Positions 15,177 to 23,169 of a DNA stretch of 64,000 nt are shown here, in pieces. Position 1 is the first letter of the stretch. Each line of letters opens with the position of its first letter. Source of the stretch: JACMLD01 sp039916305 (lineage in GTDB: Bacteria; Bacteroidota; Bacteroidia; Chitinophagales; Chitinophagaceae); NCBI GenBank assembly GCA_039916305.1, contig JBDSLR010000038.1, positions 1 through 64,000 of the forward strand. Direction: 5' to 3'. The notes beneath the pieces were generated by a model, which saw only the letters and a program-made list of their open reading frames with translations, was not told where the DNA came from and searched no databases. Both the position numbers and the translations under genes were made by a program.

Positions 15177-16364
15177 ATGAGTATTACAGCCACCCAGTTA
15201 ATCCACAGTATTCCCGTAGATCCATTAACAGGGGCCATTTCAGTGCCTATTTATCAAACGTCCACTTTTGTCCAGGAAGCGCCTGGTGTAAACAAAGGGT
15301 ATGATTATGCCCGTTCAAATAATCCAACAAGAACAGCTGCAGAGCAATTGCTCGCGCAGCTTGAAAATGGACACACCGGTATTGCATTCAGCAGCGGGCT
15401 GGCCGCCATTGATGCAGTAGTAAAGTTGTTAAAAAGCGGTGATGAGATTATTGCCGTGGATGATATTTATGGCGGAGCGTTCAGGCTGTTTGCCCGTGTG
15501 TATGAAAAATTTGGCATTACCGTCAGCTATGTGGATGCCAGTAACGTTGAAAATGTTTTTAATGCCATCACAATCCGCACAAAATTAATATGGGTAGAAA
15601 CGCCTACCAATCCAACATTGAGGATAGCAGATATAAAAGCTATTGGTGCAATAGCCAAGGCCAGCGGTTGCCTGCTTTGCGTGGATAATACCTTTGCTAC
15701 ACCTGTCTTGCAGCAACCGCTTTTACTGGGGGCTGATTTGGTAGTGCATTCCGCAACCAAATACCTGGGTGGCCATAGCGACCTGATTGCAGGTTGTGTT
15801 GTTACAAAAGATAAAGCCCTCGGTGATGAAATTAAATTTATCCAGAATGCCTGCGGTGCAATCCTTTCGCCATTTGACAGCTGGCTGCTGATACGTGGTA
15901 TTGAAACATTGCCCCTTCGAATAAAGCAGCATTGTAACAGTGCTTTACAAATTGCGGAATGGCTGCAGCAGCATCCGGCAGTTAAGAAAGTATATTACCC
16001 TGGTTTAAAAGATCATGCAAACCATGCTGTTGCGGCGGAGCAATCCAGTGGGTTTGGTGGCATTGTTTCTTTTTGTTTGAAGGAAGATACAGAAACAGCT
16101 GCCCACGCATTTGTAAAAGCCACCGGTTTGTTTAAGCTGGCAGAAAGCCTGGGTGGTATTAAAAGCTTGTTGTGCCACCCTGCAAGCATGACGCATAAAT
16201 CTATTCCGGCAGCGCAGCGCCAGGCAGCAGGCGTTACGGATGGTTTAATACGCTTGTCAGTGGGATTGGAAGAAGCGGAAGACTTAATAGCTGATTTAGA
16301 GCAGGCGTTTAAAAAAATAAAAAAAGCAGGAATTGTAAAACTGCTGGTTAATGCGCATGTATAA
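15177..16364 (+). CDS. metB: Cystathionine gamma-synthase / related transsulfuration PLP enzyme
   Basis: 395 residues of the Cys/Met-metabolism PLP family. The PLP lysine is K195 in HSATKYLGGHSD. The phosphate-binding region is GYDYARSNNPTR at 41-52 and the cofactor loop is VDNTFATP at 169. The YLGGH form and the length fit cystathionine gamma-synthase, beta-lyase or gamma-lyase; sequence alone does not separate these, and the SAM riboswitch upstream favours a methionine-synthesis role. It is the second enzyme of this family in the window (the other is MetZ at 3755-4924) and only this one shows SAM control. The ATG at 15177 is about 90 bases beyond the riboswitch terminator. Confidence 0.85.
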   Translation: MSITATQLIHSIPVDPLTGAISVPIYQTSTFVQEAPGVNKGYDYARSNNPTRTAAEQLLAQLENGHTGIAFSSGLAAIDAVVKLLKSGDEIIAVDDIYGGAFRLFARVYEKFGITVSYVDASNVENVFNAITIRTKLIWVETPTNPTLRIADIKAIGAIAKASGCLLCVDNTFATPVLQQPLLLGADLVVHSATKYLGGHSDLIAGCVVTKDKALGDEIKFIQNACGAILSPFDSWLLIRGIETLPLRIKQHCNSALQIAEWLQQHPAVKKVYYPGLKDHANHAVAAEQSSGFGGIVSFCLKEDTETAAHAFVKATGLFKLAESLGGIKSLLCHPASMTHKSIPAAQRQAAGVTDGLIRLSVGLEEAEDLIADLEQAFKKIKKAGIVKLLVNAHV

Positions 16365-16368
16365 ATGT

Positions 16369-16403
16369 AACAGCTCCGCTGCGGTGCATGCAGCGGAGCT
16401 GTA
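16369..16403. terminator. Hairpin between convergent genes
   Basis: A perfect 13-bp G-C-rich stem, ACAGCTCCGCTGC (16370-16382) with GCAGCGGAGCTGT (16390-16402), begins six bases after the metB-like stop and faces the convergent aldo/keto reductase gene. There is no T-run on either side, so termination is likely but not of the classic form. Confidence 0.7.
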
Positions 16404-16420
16404 TAAAAAATGTAAACGTT

Positions 16421-17314
16421 TTATAATTCTCCCCGTGAAGCTGCGTATAGTTCATACCAATCCTGCCTGTCCAGGTCTATTGTAAAAGCATTTACAATAT
16501 TCCTGATGCGTTGTTCATTGGTGGTGCCAATCAGTGGCAATGCCCCAAATTTTACCAGCCAGGCTACTGCAATGGATTCTATGTCAGCATCATATTTTGC
16601 TGCAATTTCTACCAGTTTCCTGCGTACCCTGATAGCTTCGGGGTCAGTACCGGTAGCAATTCTGCCACCTGCCAGTGGCGCGGAAGCCAATGGGCGCATA
16701 TAGCGTTGCTTAATGTAATCAACCTGGCCATTGTCCAATGCTACAGTGTTAAGCAAATTGAGTTCAATATGATTGGTTACAATAGGAACGCGTAAATAAG
16801 AAGCCAGTAACTGGTGCTGGAAAACAGAAAAATTGGTAACACCTATATTTTTCACTTTGCCCGAATCTTTCAGTTGGGCAAGTGTCAACGCCGTTTCTTC
16901 CAGGCTGGAAAGCGGGTCAAGGTGATCCAGCAGAAAAATATCTATATAGTCTGTTTTCAGGTTACGCAAAGAATTATCAACGCTTTTCAGGATATGCTCC
17001 CTGGAGGTATCGTAATGTTTAACCCTAACGCCGGGTTGGTTTGCGCCAGGCAAACGCAGGCCGCATTTGGTAAACAATACAATGTCTTCGCGTTTAAAAG
17101 ATTTAGCGCTGATGAGGTTGCCAAATATCTCTTCACACTGGTAGGAACCATAGATATCTGCATGGTCAAAAGTATTGATGCCCAGTTCCAGGCAGAGGTT
17201 AACGATTTTTTCCATAGAAGCCTGTGTGTCCGGTGCCTCTGTTGTCCACCTGTAAAAGCCATAAATAGCCGGGGATACTTTTGGCCCTGAATCGCTTAAA
17301 TAAATCTTTTGCAT
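16421..17314 (-). CDS. Aldo/keto reductase (YdhF-like)
   Basis: 297 residues forming a single AKR barrel. The catalytic tetrad is visible as D50 and Y55 in FDHADIYG, K83 in LFTKCG and H131 in LLDHLDP. The N-terminal SPAIYGFYRW and the C-terminal GTTNEQRIRNIVNAF (NADPH-binding) match the YdhF subgroup of oxidoreductases. It reduces aldehydes or ketones with NADPH in the cytoplasm; the natural substrate is unknown. It is a single gene convergent with the metB-like gene and divergent from the operator region at 17.4 kb. Confidence 0.9.
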   Translation of the reverse strand: MQKIYLSDSGPKVSPAIYGFYRWTTEAPDTQASMEKIVNLCLELGINTFDHADIYGSYQCEEIFGNLISAKSFKREDIVLFTKCGLRLPGANQPGVRVKHYDTSREHILKSVDNSLRNLKTDYIDIFLLDHLDPLSSLEETALTLAQLKDSGKVKNIGVTNFSVFQHQLLASYLRVPIVTNHIELNLLNTVALDNGQVDYIKQRYMRPLASAPLAGGRIATGTDPEAIRVRRKLVEIAAKYDADIESIAVAWLVKFGALPLIGTTNEQRIRNIVNAFTIDLDRQDWYELYAASRGEL

Positions 17315-17408
17315 CAGATGTGTTTATATGGGGTGCAATAATTGCTTTTTCAACTCCTGTCAAAAATAACCCGCTTCACCTGTATATCCGTATTTTTTTA
17401 GCTATTTT

Positions 17409-17440
17409 TTGGAGATACTAGTATTTATGTTTTATATTTG
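17409..17440 (+). promoter_or_regulatory. Consensus Bacteroidota promoter (orphan)
   Basis: TTG at 17409-17411 and TATATTTG at 17433-17440 are separated by 21 bases. The final G of the -7 box is the first base of the palindrome described next. No intact gene follows within 270 bases. Confidence 0.65.
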
Positions 17441-17458
17441 TCTACTAATTTAGTAGAC
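17440..17458. promoter_or_regulatory. 19-bp palindromic operator over the transcription start
   Basis: GTCTACTAA-T-TTAGTAGAC is a perfect 9-1-9 palindrome placed immediately after the -7 box, the position expected for a repressor site. The regulator is not known. An Rrf2- or MarR-type dimer is conceivable because of the size and symmetry. Confidence 0.6.
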
Positions 17459-17478
17459 TTTAAGAAATCATTATTACG

Positions 17479-17634
17479 ATGCGCGTACAATTTCTACAAC
17501 AGCTCCTGGCTAAACAGTCTGCACAATATGAAGGGGAGAAAATTTTTGTGTCCGCTGCCATCAAAGAAGCGGGTGCCTGTTGTTGTAGCTAATTCCGCCG
17601 GATCTGTTTACAAATTTGCCAGGCAGCACCGGTA
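17479..17634 (+). pseudogene. Short remnant downstream of the orphan promoter
   Basis: An ATG at 17479 opens 37 codons (MRVQFLQQLLAKQSAQYEGE then KIFVSAAIKEAG) that look protein-like and then stop in a run of cysteine codons. A neighbouring frame carries NSAGSVYKFARQHR up to the stop near 17634. The promoter and operator ahead suggest that a regulated gene once stood here and has been largely deleted. The original family is not recognised. A genuine small protein of 37 residues is the alternative. Confidence 0.3.
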
Positions 17635-17714
17635 ATTTTCTTTCTAATCCGCTCATGACAGAAGCTGGCAGATAGCCGGCAAATTCTAATTTTCAACATT
17701 TAAATTTTATAGCA

Positions 17715-18088
17715 ATGAAAAAATCAATTGCAGTCTTTACGCTGTTATTAATCATGTTGTATGCCGTTCCGGCTCCGGCGCAGTCAAAAACAATTACCAT
17801 CAATGGTAAAATCACTTCATTCGAAGAATCCTTTGCGCTGGAAGGGGTAAGTATACAGGTTAAGGGTGGTGCAAAAAATACGGGTACACAGGCAGATGGC
17901 ACTTTTAGCCTGGAACTGTTACCGGAAGAAAAATACTGGAGCTAAGCTTACCGGGTTATGAGAAGAAGGAAGTTTCTGTTACAGGTGCGGGGGAATATGA
18001 TATCGTTTTGCGGCGGGCGAATAATTTTTCGTACACCATATTGAACGGGTCTACCGGGCGGCGGCAGCCGTGCGCAACAAGACTGTGA
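17715..18088 (+). pseudogene. Frameshifted carboxypeptidase-regulatory-like (CnaB-type) secreted protein
   Basis: The first frame gives a signal peptide (MKKSIAVFTLLLIMLY, cleavage after APAQ) and most of a carboxypeptidase-regulatory-like beta-sandwich: ITINGKITSFEESFALEGVS and then GTQADGTFSLELLPEEK. It stops at 17943. From about 17932, the +2 frame continues the same domain as KILELSLPGYEKKEVSV and GEYDIVLRRANNF, ending at 18088. One base has been lost or gained near the A-run at 17929-17933. Such domains normally start TonB-dependent receptors or longer surface proteins; the rest is absent here. Sequencing error at the homopolymer would restore only a ~124-residue protein. Confidence 0.7.
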
Positions 18089-18173
18089 AATAAATGAGAA
18101 AATAAATTATTTATAAAACTTTTATACTGCGTTTTTCATTACCAGTAACAGATCAGATAAGTAAATCAATAGT

Positions 18174-18443
18174 ATGGCAAAGTTTATTACAAGTATACAA
18201 TTGCACAAGGCAGATGAAGCCGATTATGCAAAACTGAACAATGAAATGGAAAAAGCTTCTTTTCATTTAAAGAAGGACGCTGCATCCGGTAAATCACCGG
18301 GCATAAAAAGAAAAGAATACAATTGCACCGGTAATATCACCCTCAAAGATGTGGCAGATGCTGTCTACCGGGCGGTAAAGAAGACAGGCCGGGATTACTC
18401 ATTTACTATTATGAGGAATAAGGGCAATTACAATATGGGATGA
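18174..18443 (+). CDS. Small cytoplasmic protein, GhoS/DUF2622-like
   Basis: 89 residues, no signal peptide. The pattern MAKFITSIQLHKADEADYAKL, then KRKEYNCTGNITLKDVADAV, then KTGRDYSFTIMR is that of short Bacteroidota proteins that I associate with the GhoS (DUF2622) ferredoxin-like fold. GhoS in Escherichia coli is an RNase antitoxin of a type V system, but no GhoT-like toxin is seen next to this gene and the similarity is weak. It stands alone between two unrelated genes. Confidence 0.5.
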   Translation: MAKFITSIQLHKADEADYAKLNNEMEKASFHLKKDAASGKSPGIKRKEYNCTGNITLKDVADAVYRAVKKTGRDYSFTIMRNKGNYNMG

Positions 18444-18521
18444 TATTCCTTGCTGTTGATGCCGGCATTTCTTTACTTTTACATCGGCAACGGCGTTAAC
18501 AAAAAAATACCAGGTTTAGAG

Positions 18522-18529
18522 TAAGTTTG
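18522..18529 (+). promoter_or_regulatory. Possible -7 box ahead of the rhodanese gene
   Basis: TAAGTTTG, 66 bases upstream of the rhodanese ATG. No clear -33 TTTG was found at the right distance. Confidence 0.3.
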
Positions 18530-18594
18530 CCGTGCTTACAAGGCTGTATCTTTATTTGTTCACTGGAATATTATACAACAAAAAATTATATTGA

Positions 18595-18978
18595 ATGAAA
18601 AGTATTATAAAAGTGCTGTTTTTTTTAATGCTGTCAACCGCCGGCCTGGCACAAAGCAAAGCGGTATTACCGGTAAATGAGTTTGAGAAAGCCATACAGG
18701 TCAAAGGCGCCCAGTTGTTGGATGTAAGAACACCTGCTGAGTATAAAGAAGGTTATATAAAAGGGGCAGTAAACGCTGACTGGCAAAGCGAAAAGGAATT
18801 TGCGGCACAGGCAAAGAAGCTGGATAAAACGGCGCCCGTATATGTATATTGTTTAAGCGGCGTACGCAGTGGCAGAGCAGCAGACTGGCTGGCCGCCAAT
18901 GGTTTTAAAGAGATCATTAACCTGGAAGGGGGTATACAAGCCTGGAAGGCCGCAGACAAAAAAATTGCAATAAAATAA
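18595..18978 (+). CDS. Periplasmic rhodanese-like protein
   Basis: 127 residues with a signal peptide (MKSIIKVLFFLMLSTAG, cleavage after LAQS). A single rhodanese domain follows, with LLDVRTPAEYKEGYIKGAVN near residues 41-60 and the active-site cysteine C86 in YVYCLSGVRSGRA. Rhodaneses carry sulfane sulfur as a persulfide on this cysteine; single-domain secreted ones are probably sulfur carriers or sensors. It is followed after four bases by a LysE exporter, so the two are probably one operon. Confidence 0.9.
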   Translation: MKSIIKVLFFLMLSTAGLAQSKAVLPVNEFEKAIQVKGAQLLDVRTPAEYKEGYIKGAVNADWQSEKEFAAQAKKLDKTAPVYVYCLSGVRSGRAADWLAANGFKEIINLEGGIQAWKAADKKIAIK

Positions 18979-18982
18979 GCTG

Positions 18983-19588
18983 GTGAATTTTTTCTTTTCC
19001 TTCTTTTTAAGCTTTACAGGTTCGCTCACACCCGGTACCATTAACCTGAGCGCCGTTCAGCTTGGCCTCGATAAAAAGCCACAGGTTGCATGGCGGCTGG
19101 CATCAGCCGCTGCATTGATTGAATATGGCTATGCCTGGCTGGCTGTAAAATTTGAGGCGTATATTACTGCTGCACCTCTTGTAGTTAAAAATTTTCAGTT
19201 GCTGGCTGCAGTTGTGATGCTTACACTTGGTTTGCTTACTATCCGGTCTGCTTCACGGCATTCAAATTTTACAGTAAAATTCAATAACAGTGGTTTCCGT
19301 CGCGGCATTGTACTTGGCATTCTTAATCCGCTTGCCATGCCTTTCTGGATTGGTATTACCGCTTACCTGAAGAGCCAGCAATGGATTGACCTGTCAACAA
19401 ATCTGCAATTGCACAGCTACCTGGCAGGTGTTTCGGCCGGGGTATTTACATTACTGGTATCAGTGGCTTACCTTGCTAATAAAGTGGTTGCCATTATACA
19501 GCAGAGAAGTGAATTACTGAAAAAAATTCCGGGTTTTATCATGCTTGCACTGGGTAGTTTTGCACTGATCCGCTACTTATTGCATTAA
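18983..19588 (+). CDS. LysE/RhtB family amino-acid exporter
   Basis: 201 residues, starting at a GTG four bases after the rhodanese stop. There are about six membrane segments. The first, FFFSFFLSFTGSLTPGTINL, carries the proline-glycine motif typical of the family. LGIVLGILNPLAMPFWIG-like sequence (GIVLGILNPLAMPFW) near the middle is the second family signature. LysE proteins export basic or neutral amino acids by proton antiport in the inner membrane; the substrate here is not known. The tight spacing with the rhodanese suggests co-expression. Confidence 0.8.
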   Translation: MNFFFSFFLSFTGSLTPGTINLSAVQLGLDKKPQVAWRLASAAALIEYGYAWLAVKFEAYITAAPLVVKNFQLLAAVVMLTLGLLTIRSASRHSNFTVKFNNSGFRRGIVLGILNPLAMPFWIGITAYLKSQQWIDLSTNLQLHSYLAGVSAGVFTLLVSVAYLANKVVAIIQQRSELLKKIPGFIMLALGSFALIRYLLH

Positions 19589-19651
19589 CCGGCTGCTTAT
19601 ATTTATTTGATAGTCTTTGTAAGTCTGCCACATCTTTTGCCCTCTACTAAT

Positions 19652-20176
19652 TTATTTTTTGATCAGTGCTGCATAGATATGGCTGCTATTGTATATGGAA
19701 GGCAGTTCATGCAATTTACTGAATGAATTATAGCCGGCTCTTGAAAAAATTGTTTTTAGTGTTTTACAACTGGCCGGATAGGGCACCCATTTATTAGCTT
19801 TGTCTGTATCGTATTCTACTATTACAAAGACCCCATGGCTGGCAAGTTGTTTTTCTATGCCGGCAATAAAATCAATTTTATCCGCCACATAATGCAATGA
19901 ATTGGCCATCAGAATGCCATCCAGTCTGTCAAAGGGAAATGGCTCTTTAGTGAAATCCATCAGCAAAGAATTTATGTGAATCTTATTCGGGTTGCGCTGA
20001 GGTTGTAATATGACCGGTGATTTATCAGCAGCATATACAGTACTGCCTTTTTGCAGCAGGTTTGCAAGTGCATAGGTGAATAGCCCCGAGCCGCAGCCTA
20101 AATCAGCCCAGCGGGCGGCAGATTTGTTTGTAATGTCATTGTTGTTAATAAGTGCGATGGCGTCCTGCAGGGTCAT
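19652..20176 (-). CDS. Class I SAM-dependent methyltransferase
   Basis: 174 residues. Motif I for SAM binding is DLGCGSGLFTYAL at about 27-39, followed by the acidic end of strand 2 (YAADKS), and LDGILMANSLHYV as motif IV. The protein is short for the family, with little beyond the Rossmann core, so the substrate cannot be inferred. It is convergent with lysE and lies 86 bases downstream of the DUF4406 gene, probably the last gene of the minus-strand run that starts near 23035. Confidence 0.82.
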   Translation of the reverse strand: MTLQDAIALINNNDITNKSAARWADLGCGSGLFTYALANLLQKGSTVYAADKSPVILQPQRNPNKIHINSLLMDFTKEPFPFDRLDGILMANSLHYVADKIDFIAGIEKQLASHGVFVIVEYDTDKANKWVPYPASCKTLKTIFSRAGYNSFSKLHELPSIYNSSHIYAALIKK

Positions 20177-20262
20177 GCAGCAATTTAATTTATAAGAACC
20201 AGTAACTAATAAGTATTACTTGTTCAACTTTACAAAACATGGTAGCATCGTATAAGTCAGCA

Positions 20263-20616
20263 TTATAACGTTGGTACATCATCCAGCGAATAATAAACTT
20301 TCAGTCCTCTTTCAGTGGCAATTCTAACATCTTCATCTGCGCCTTTTGATGCGCCCTCCAGTCTTAGTACGGCATCACACTTTTGGAGCAGGCGGTGGGC
20401 TACGGGGTATAATATTTCTTCATATGCTTTATCGCCTGGCTGCACCGATCCAGCCAGGTGAAGCAGGGGCAGTGCCACCCATTCGCCAATCATAGGTATA
20501 TGTCCTTTCCTGAATATTGGCAAAGCAACAGCCTCCAGCTTATCCAGGTTTTGCTGCATCCGTTTTGGGTCATCGTTTGTGCCACTTCTGTAGGGGCCTG
20601 CAATTAATATCAGCAT
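20263..20616 (-). CDS. DUF4406 / nucleoside deoxyribosyltransferase-like protein
   Basis: 117 residues from the ATG at 20616, chosen because MLILIAGPYRSGTNDDP is the normal start of the family; a longer frame adds only eight unconserved codons. It is a small Rossmann-like fold with GPYRSG as the nucleotide-binding loop, and LQKCDAVLRLEGASKGADEDV near residue 80 holds the equivalent of the catalytic region of nucleoside 2-deoxyribosyltransferases. The activity of DUF4406 proteins has not been settled. It lies 56 bases downstream of the Crp/Fnr gene. Confidence 0.78.
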   Translation of the reverse strand: MLILIAGPYRSGTNDDPKRMQQNLDKLEAVALPIFRKGHIPMIGEWVALPLLHLAGSVQPGDKAYEEILYPVAHRLLQKCDAVLRLEGASKGADEDVRIATERGLKVYYSLDDVPTL

Positions 20617-20672
20617 GTGTTTTAATTTTTTACAAAGCAAGCAAGAAGGCGCCAGATAAAAGTTAAGGTATA

Positions 20673-21260
20673 TTAAGAAATGCGCCTGGTTTTATTTTTC
20701 CTGATAGCGCTTAAAAATTCGGGTGTAATGCCCAAATAAGTAGCAATTTGTTTTTGGGTTACCTGCTGCGCAATATGCGGATATTTGACCAGGAAATTTT
20801 CATACCTGTTCTGCGCTGGCAGGGATAGATTTTCAATAATTCTCAGCTGCTCCCTGGTGTAAGCATTTTGCATGAGTATACGGAAGAATCGTTCAAATTT
20901 GGGAACCTTAACATATAGTTTATCCAGCTGTTCTTTGCTTAGCTGGAATAGGCAGCTATCTTCTATTGCTTCTATCTGCATCATGGCTGGTTTTTCATGC
21001 AGAAAGCAGAACATATCTGTTATCCACCAGTCAGCTACTGCAAACATAATAGTAGACTCTTTGCCTGAATCATCTGTAATATACGCCCGTACGGCACCGG
21101 TGTGGACATAGCTAATACTTTTGCAAACTTGTCCTTTTGTAAGAATGCACGTTTTTTTTGCAACTTGCTTATACGTTAAAACCGATGTAAAATAATTTGT
21201 CTCTTCATTGTCGGGCATTATATGCCTGGCAATATTTTTTAGTATTAAATCATATGTCAT
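20673..21260 (-). CDS. Crp/Fnr family transcriptional regulator
   Basis: 195 residues. An N-terminal cyclic-nucleotide-type beta-roll (about 20-115) includes LTKGQVCKSISYVHTGAVRAY. A C-terminal helix-turn-helix follows in TQKQIATYLGITPEFLSAIRK. The roll lacks the phosphate-binding RxA-type arginine-serine arrangement of true Crp, as in most Bacteroidota relatives, so the ligand is unknown. It overlaps the end of the decayed agmatinase by 11 bases on the same strand, so it depends on, or is read through from, that gene. Confidence 0.9.
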   Translation of the reverse strand: MTYDLILKNIARHIMPDNEETNYFTSVLTYKQVAKKTCILTKGQVCKSISYVHTGAVRAYITDDSGKESTIMFAVADWWITDMFCFLHEKPAMMQIEAIEDSCLFQLSKEQLDKLYVKVPKFERFFRILMQNAYTREQLRIIENLSLPAQNRYENFLVKYPHIAQQVTQKQIATYLGITPEFLSAIRKNKTRRIS

Positions 21261-21925
21261 GCGTGGACAGGATTACATTAGCCATCATTTTACTGATCAA
21301 TTCTTTCAAAAGTTTATATGCCAGCATAGCAGTCGTATCATTTATATCCCTGGTCAGATTATATTCAACCAGGTCAGCGCCTGCAATCGGTACATTTATC
21401 TGCTGTATTAGTTGAATAAGTTCCCTGCTGCTGAGCCCGCCGGGTTCATGATGCGAAATACCAGGCGCAAATGCGGGATCCAATACATCCAGATCCAATG
21501 AAATATACAGGGGCGATGAAAGTCGCTGCATAAAGGCCGTATTGAAATCTTTCATCTCAATGATGCTGACGCCAATTTTTTTTGCCTGTTCCCGCTGCTG
21601 GGCGGTAAGTGTACGAACGCCAGCCGGGGTGAGCGATTTAACTTTCCCCTGCTCCATTATCCTGGCAAAAGGGGAGGCGTGTGATAAAGGGTTGTTATTA
21701 AAATTGTCATACAAATGTATTAAATGCTTTTGCCGGACTACTATCATCAAAAAATATATAGCCTGCATCGCTGTAAGCAATACCTTCTTTGATTTCCATG
21801 CCATTTTCTGCAAATGCATTCGCTGAACCTTCTTTGCCCATCAGCCTGATTCTCGCAGGTGCCGGTGCAGGGCCCCGCAGAAATGAAGCGTTGCTGTCAT
21901 AGGGTATTCCCACAATTTTAATCAT
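21250..21925 (-). pseudogene. Agmatinase/arginase family gene, internal deletion and frameshift
   Basis: The first frame (21925 down to 21707) encodes a ureohydrolase N-terminus: MIKIVGIPYDSNASFLRGP with AGYIFFDD. The second frame holds the C-terminal half: LYDNFNNNPLSHASPFARIM, TPAGVRTLTAQQREQAKK, SLDLDVLDPAFAPGISHHEP and the end THDI at 21250. The join lies near 21712-21730. What is missing is the block with the metal ligands GGDHS and the start of DAHPDLYD, about 60 residues. The manganese site cannot form, so the product is inactive. The flanks resemble working genes, so this looks like recent decay. It starts nine bases after the Gfo/Idh/MocA gene. Confidence 0.8.
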
Positions 21926-21934
21926 GGCAGGAAT

Positions 21935-23035
21935 TTATAAAAGGTCTACACGTTTGCCGGTGGCAGCACATTTATAGATTGCTTCCACAATGCGGATATC
22001 GCGCAGCCCTTCTTCTCCTGGTACCAGCATGGGCTTTTTTTGCATAATAGAAAGGGCGTCATCATCCATCTGCCTGGCCTGCTGCCAGGGTACATCGTAA
22101 GGCGTATTGATTTCTCCCAGTGGGCTGCTGCCTTTTAAACCGTTATAGCCAGAATAAGGGGCCATTTTAATATCACCTTTTTCTGAATGGATATTCATAA
22201 AATTCACATTTTCACCAAAGCTGGTTTTAATGTTTGCGAGCACGCCGCCCGGAAACTCGAGCGTGGCAATCACGGTTTCATCCAGGCCGTCTTTATAAAT
22301 TTCGGGTCTTGTAGTAGATGTTTTAGCAGACACAATGGCGATTGGTTCCATGCCGGTTCCCAGCCTGGCACCCTGTATGGCATAGACACCCATATCATAC
22401 AAAACGCCACCGCCCAGTGCACGGGTTTGTTTCCAATGATTGGTGCGGTTATCAACATACCCTGCCGCGCAGTCCACCTGCAGCATCTTTCCCAGGGCAT
22501 GTTGTTTAACTAGTTTAGTGTATTGCTGTGTGTTAGGTTCATGGTGCAGGCGGTAACCAATGGCCAGTGATTTTTTGTTTTTATTACAGGCATCAATCAT
22601 GTCCTGGCATTCTTTTGCAGTCATTGCCATGGGCTTTTCGCACCATACATCTTTACCGGCGGCGGCTGCGCGGATAACATATTCACGGTGCATTGAAGGA
22701 GGGAGGACAACGTACACTACATCAATATCGGGGTTGCTGGCAATGGCATCAAAATTCTGGTAATTATAAATGTTTTTGTCAGGGATATTATATTTCGCTT
22801 TCCACGCGGCTGCTTTAGAAGGGGTGCCGGTAACAATGCCTGCCAGGTAGCAATTTTTTGTTTGCTGTAATGCGGGTGCCAGCAAATCGGTACTGTAATA
22901 ACCCAGGCCTACCAGCGCCACCCCCAGTTTGTCTTTTTTGCGTCTGCCGGCCAGTAAAATATTGGGCGAAAGGAGCAGGGCGCCACCGCCAATGGCCATG
23001 TTCTTTAAAGCGTCTCTTCTGGATTGCTGGTGCAT
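21935..23035 (-). CDS. Gfo/Idh/MocA family oxidoreductase, Tat-exported
   Basis: 366 residues. An N-terminal twin-arginine motif (SRRDALKNMAIGGG) predicts export. The NAD(P)-binding Rossmann domain has ALVGLGYYS near 40-48. The family motif EKP is at 133-135 in WCEKPMAM, where the lysine is catalytic in relatives. A C-terminal substrate domain starts near residue 160 (IGYRLHHEPN). Exported members often act on sugars or sugar acids in Bacteroidota. No sugar-utilisation genes are next to it. It leads a minus-strand run into the decayed agmatinase and the Crp/Fnr regulator. Confidence 0.87.
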   Translation of the reverse strand: MHQQSRRDALKNMAIGGGALLLSPNILLAGRRKKDKLGVALVGLGYYSTDLLAPALQQTKNCYLAGIVTGTPSKAAAWKAKYNIPDKNIYNYQNFDAIASNPDIDVVYVVLPPSMHREYVIRAAAAGKDVWCEKPMAMTAKECQDMIDACNKNKKSLAIGYRLHHEPNTQQYTKLVKQHALGKMLQVDCAAGYVDNRTNHWKQTRALGGGVLYDMGVYAIQGARLGTGMEPIAIVSAKTSTTRPEIYKDGLDETVIATLEFPGGVLANIKTSFGENVNFMNIHSEKGDIKMAPYSGYNGLKGSSPLGEINTPYDVPWQQARQMDDDALSIMQKKPMLVPGEEGLRDIRIVEAIYKCAATGKRVDLL

Positions 23036-23169
23036 CGTTTTGTATTTTTTGAATGAAGTAAATAAAGGAAGGCAATAAAGTTAGTTAAATAACAGGCAGC
23101 TGGTACCTTATTTCAATTCCGGCTGCATTTTGCCATTATAATCAACCTGGAAGCAAACACGGATTTTTT

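Noticed and set aside
16814..17290. 158-codon frame opposite the aldo/keto reductase
   Set aside because: Antisense to a complete AKR with all four catalytic residues.
21707..21925. Treating the first agmatinase frame as a short intact gene
   Set aside because: Its continuation in the other frame is plainly the same protein family, so it is a fragment and not a separate gene.
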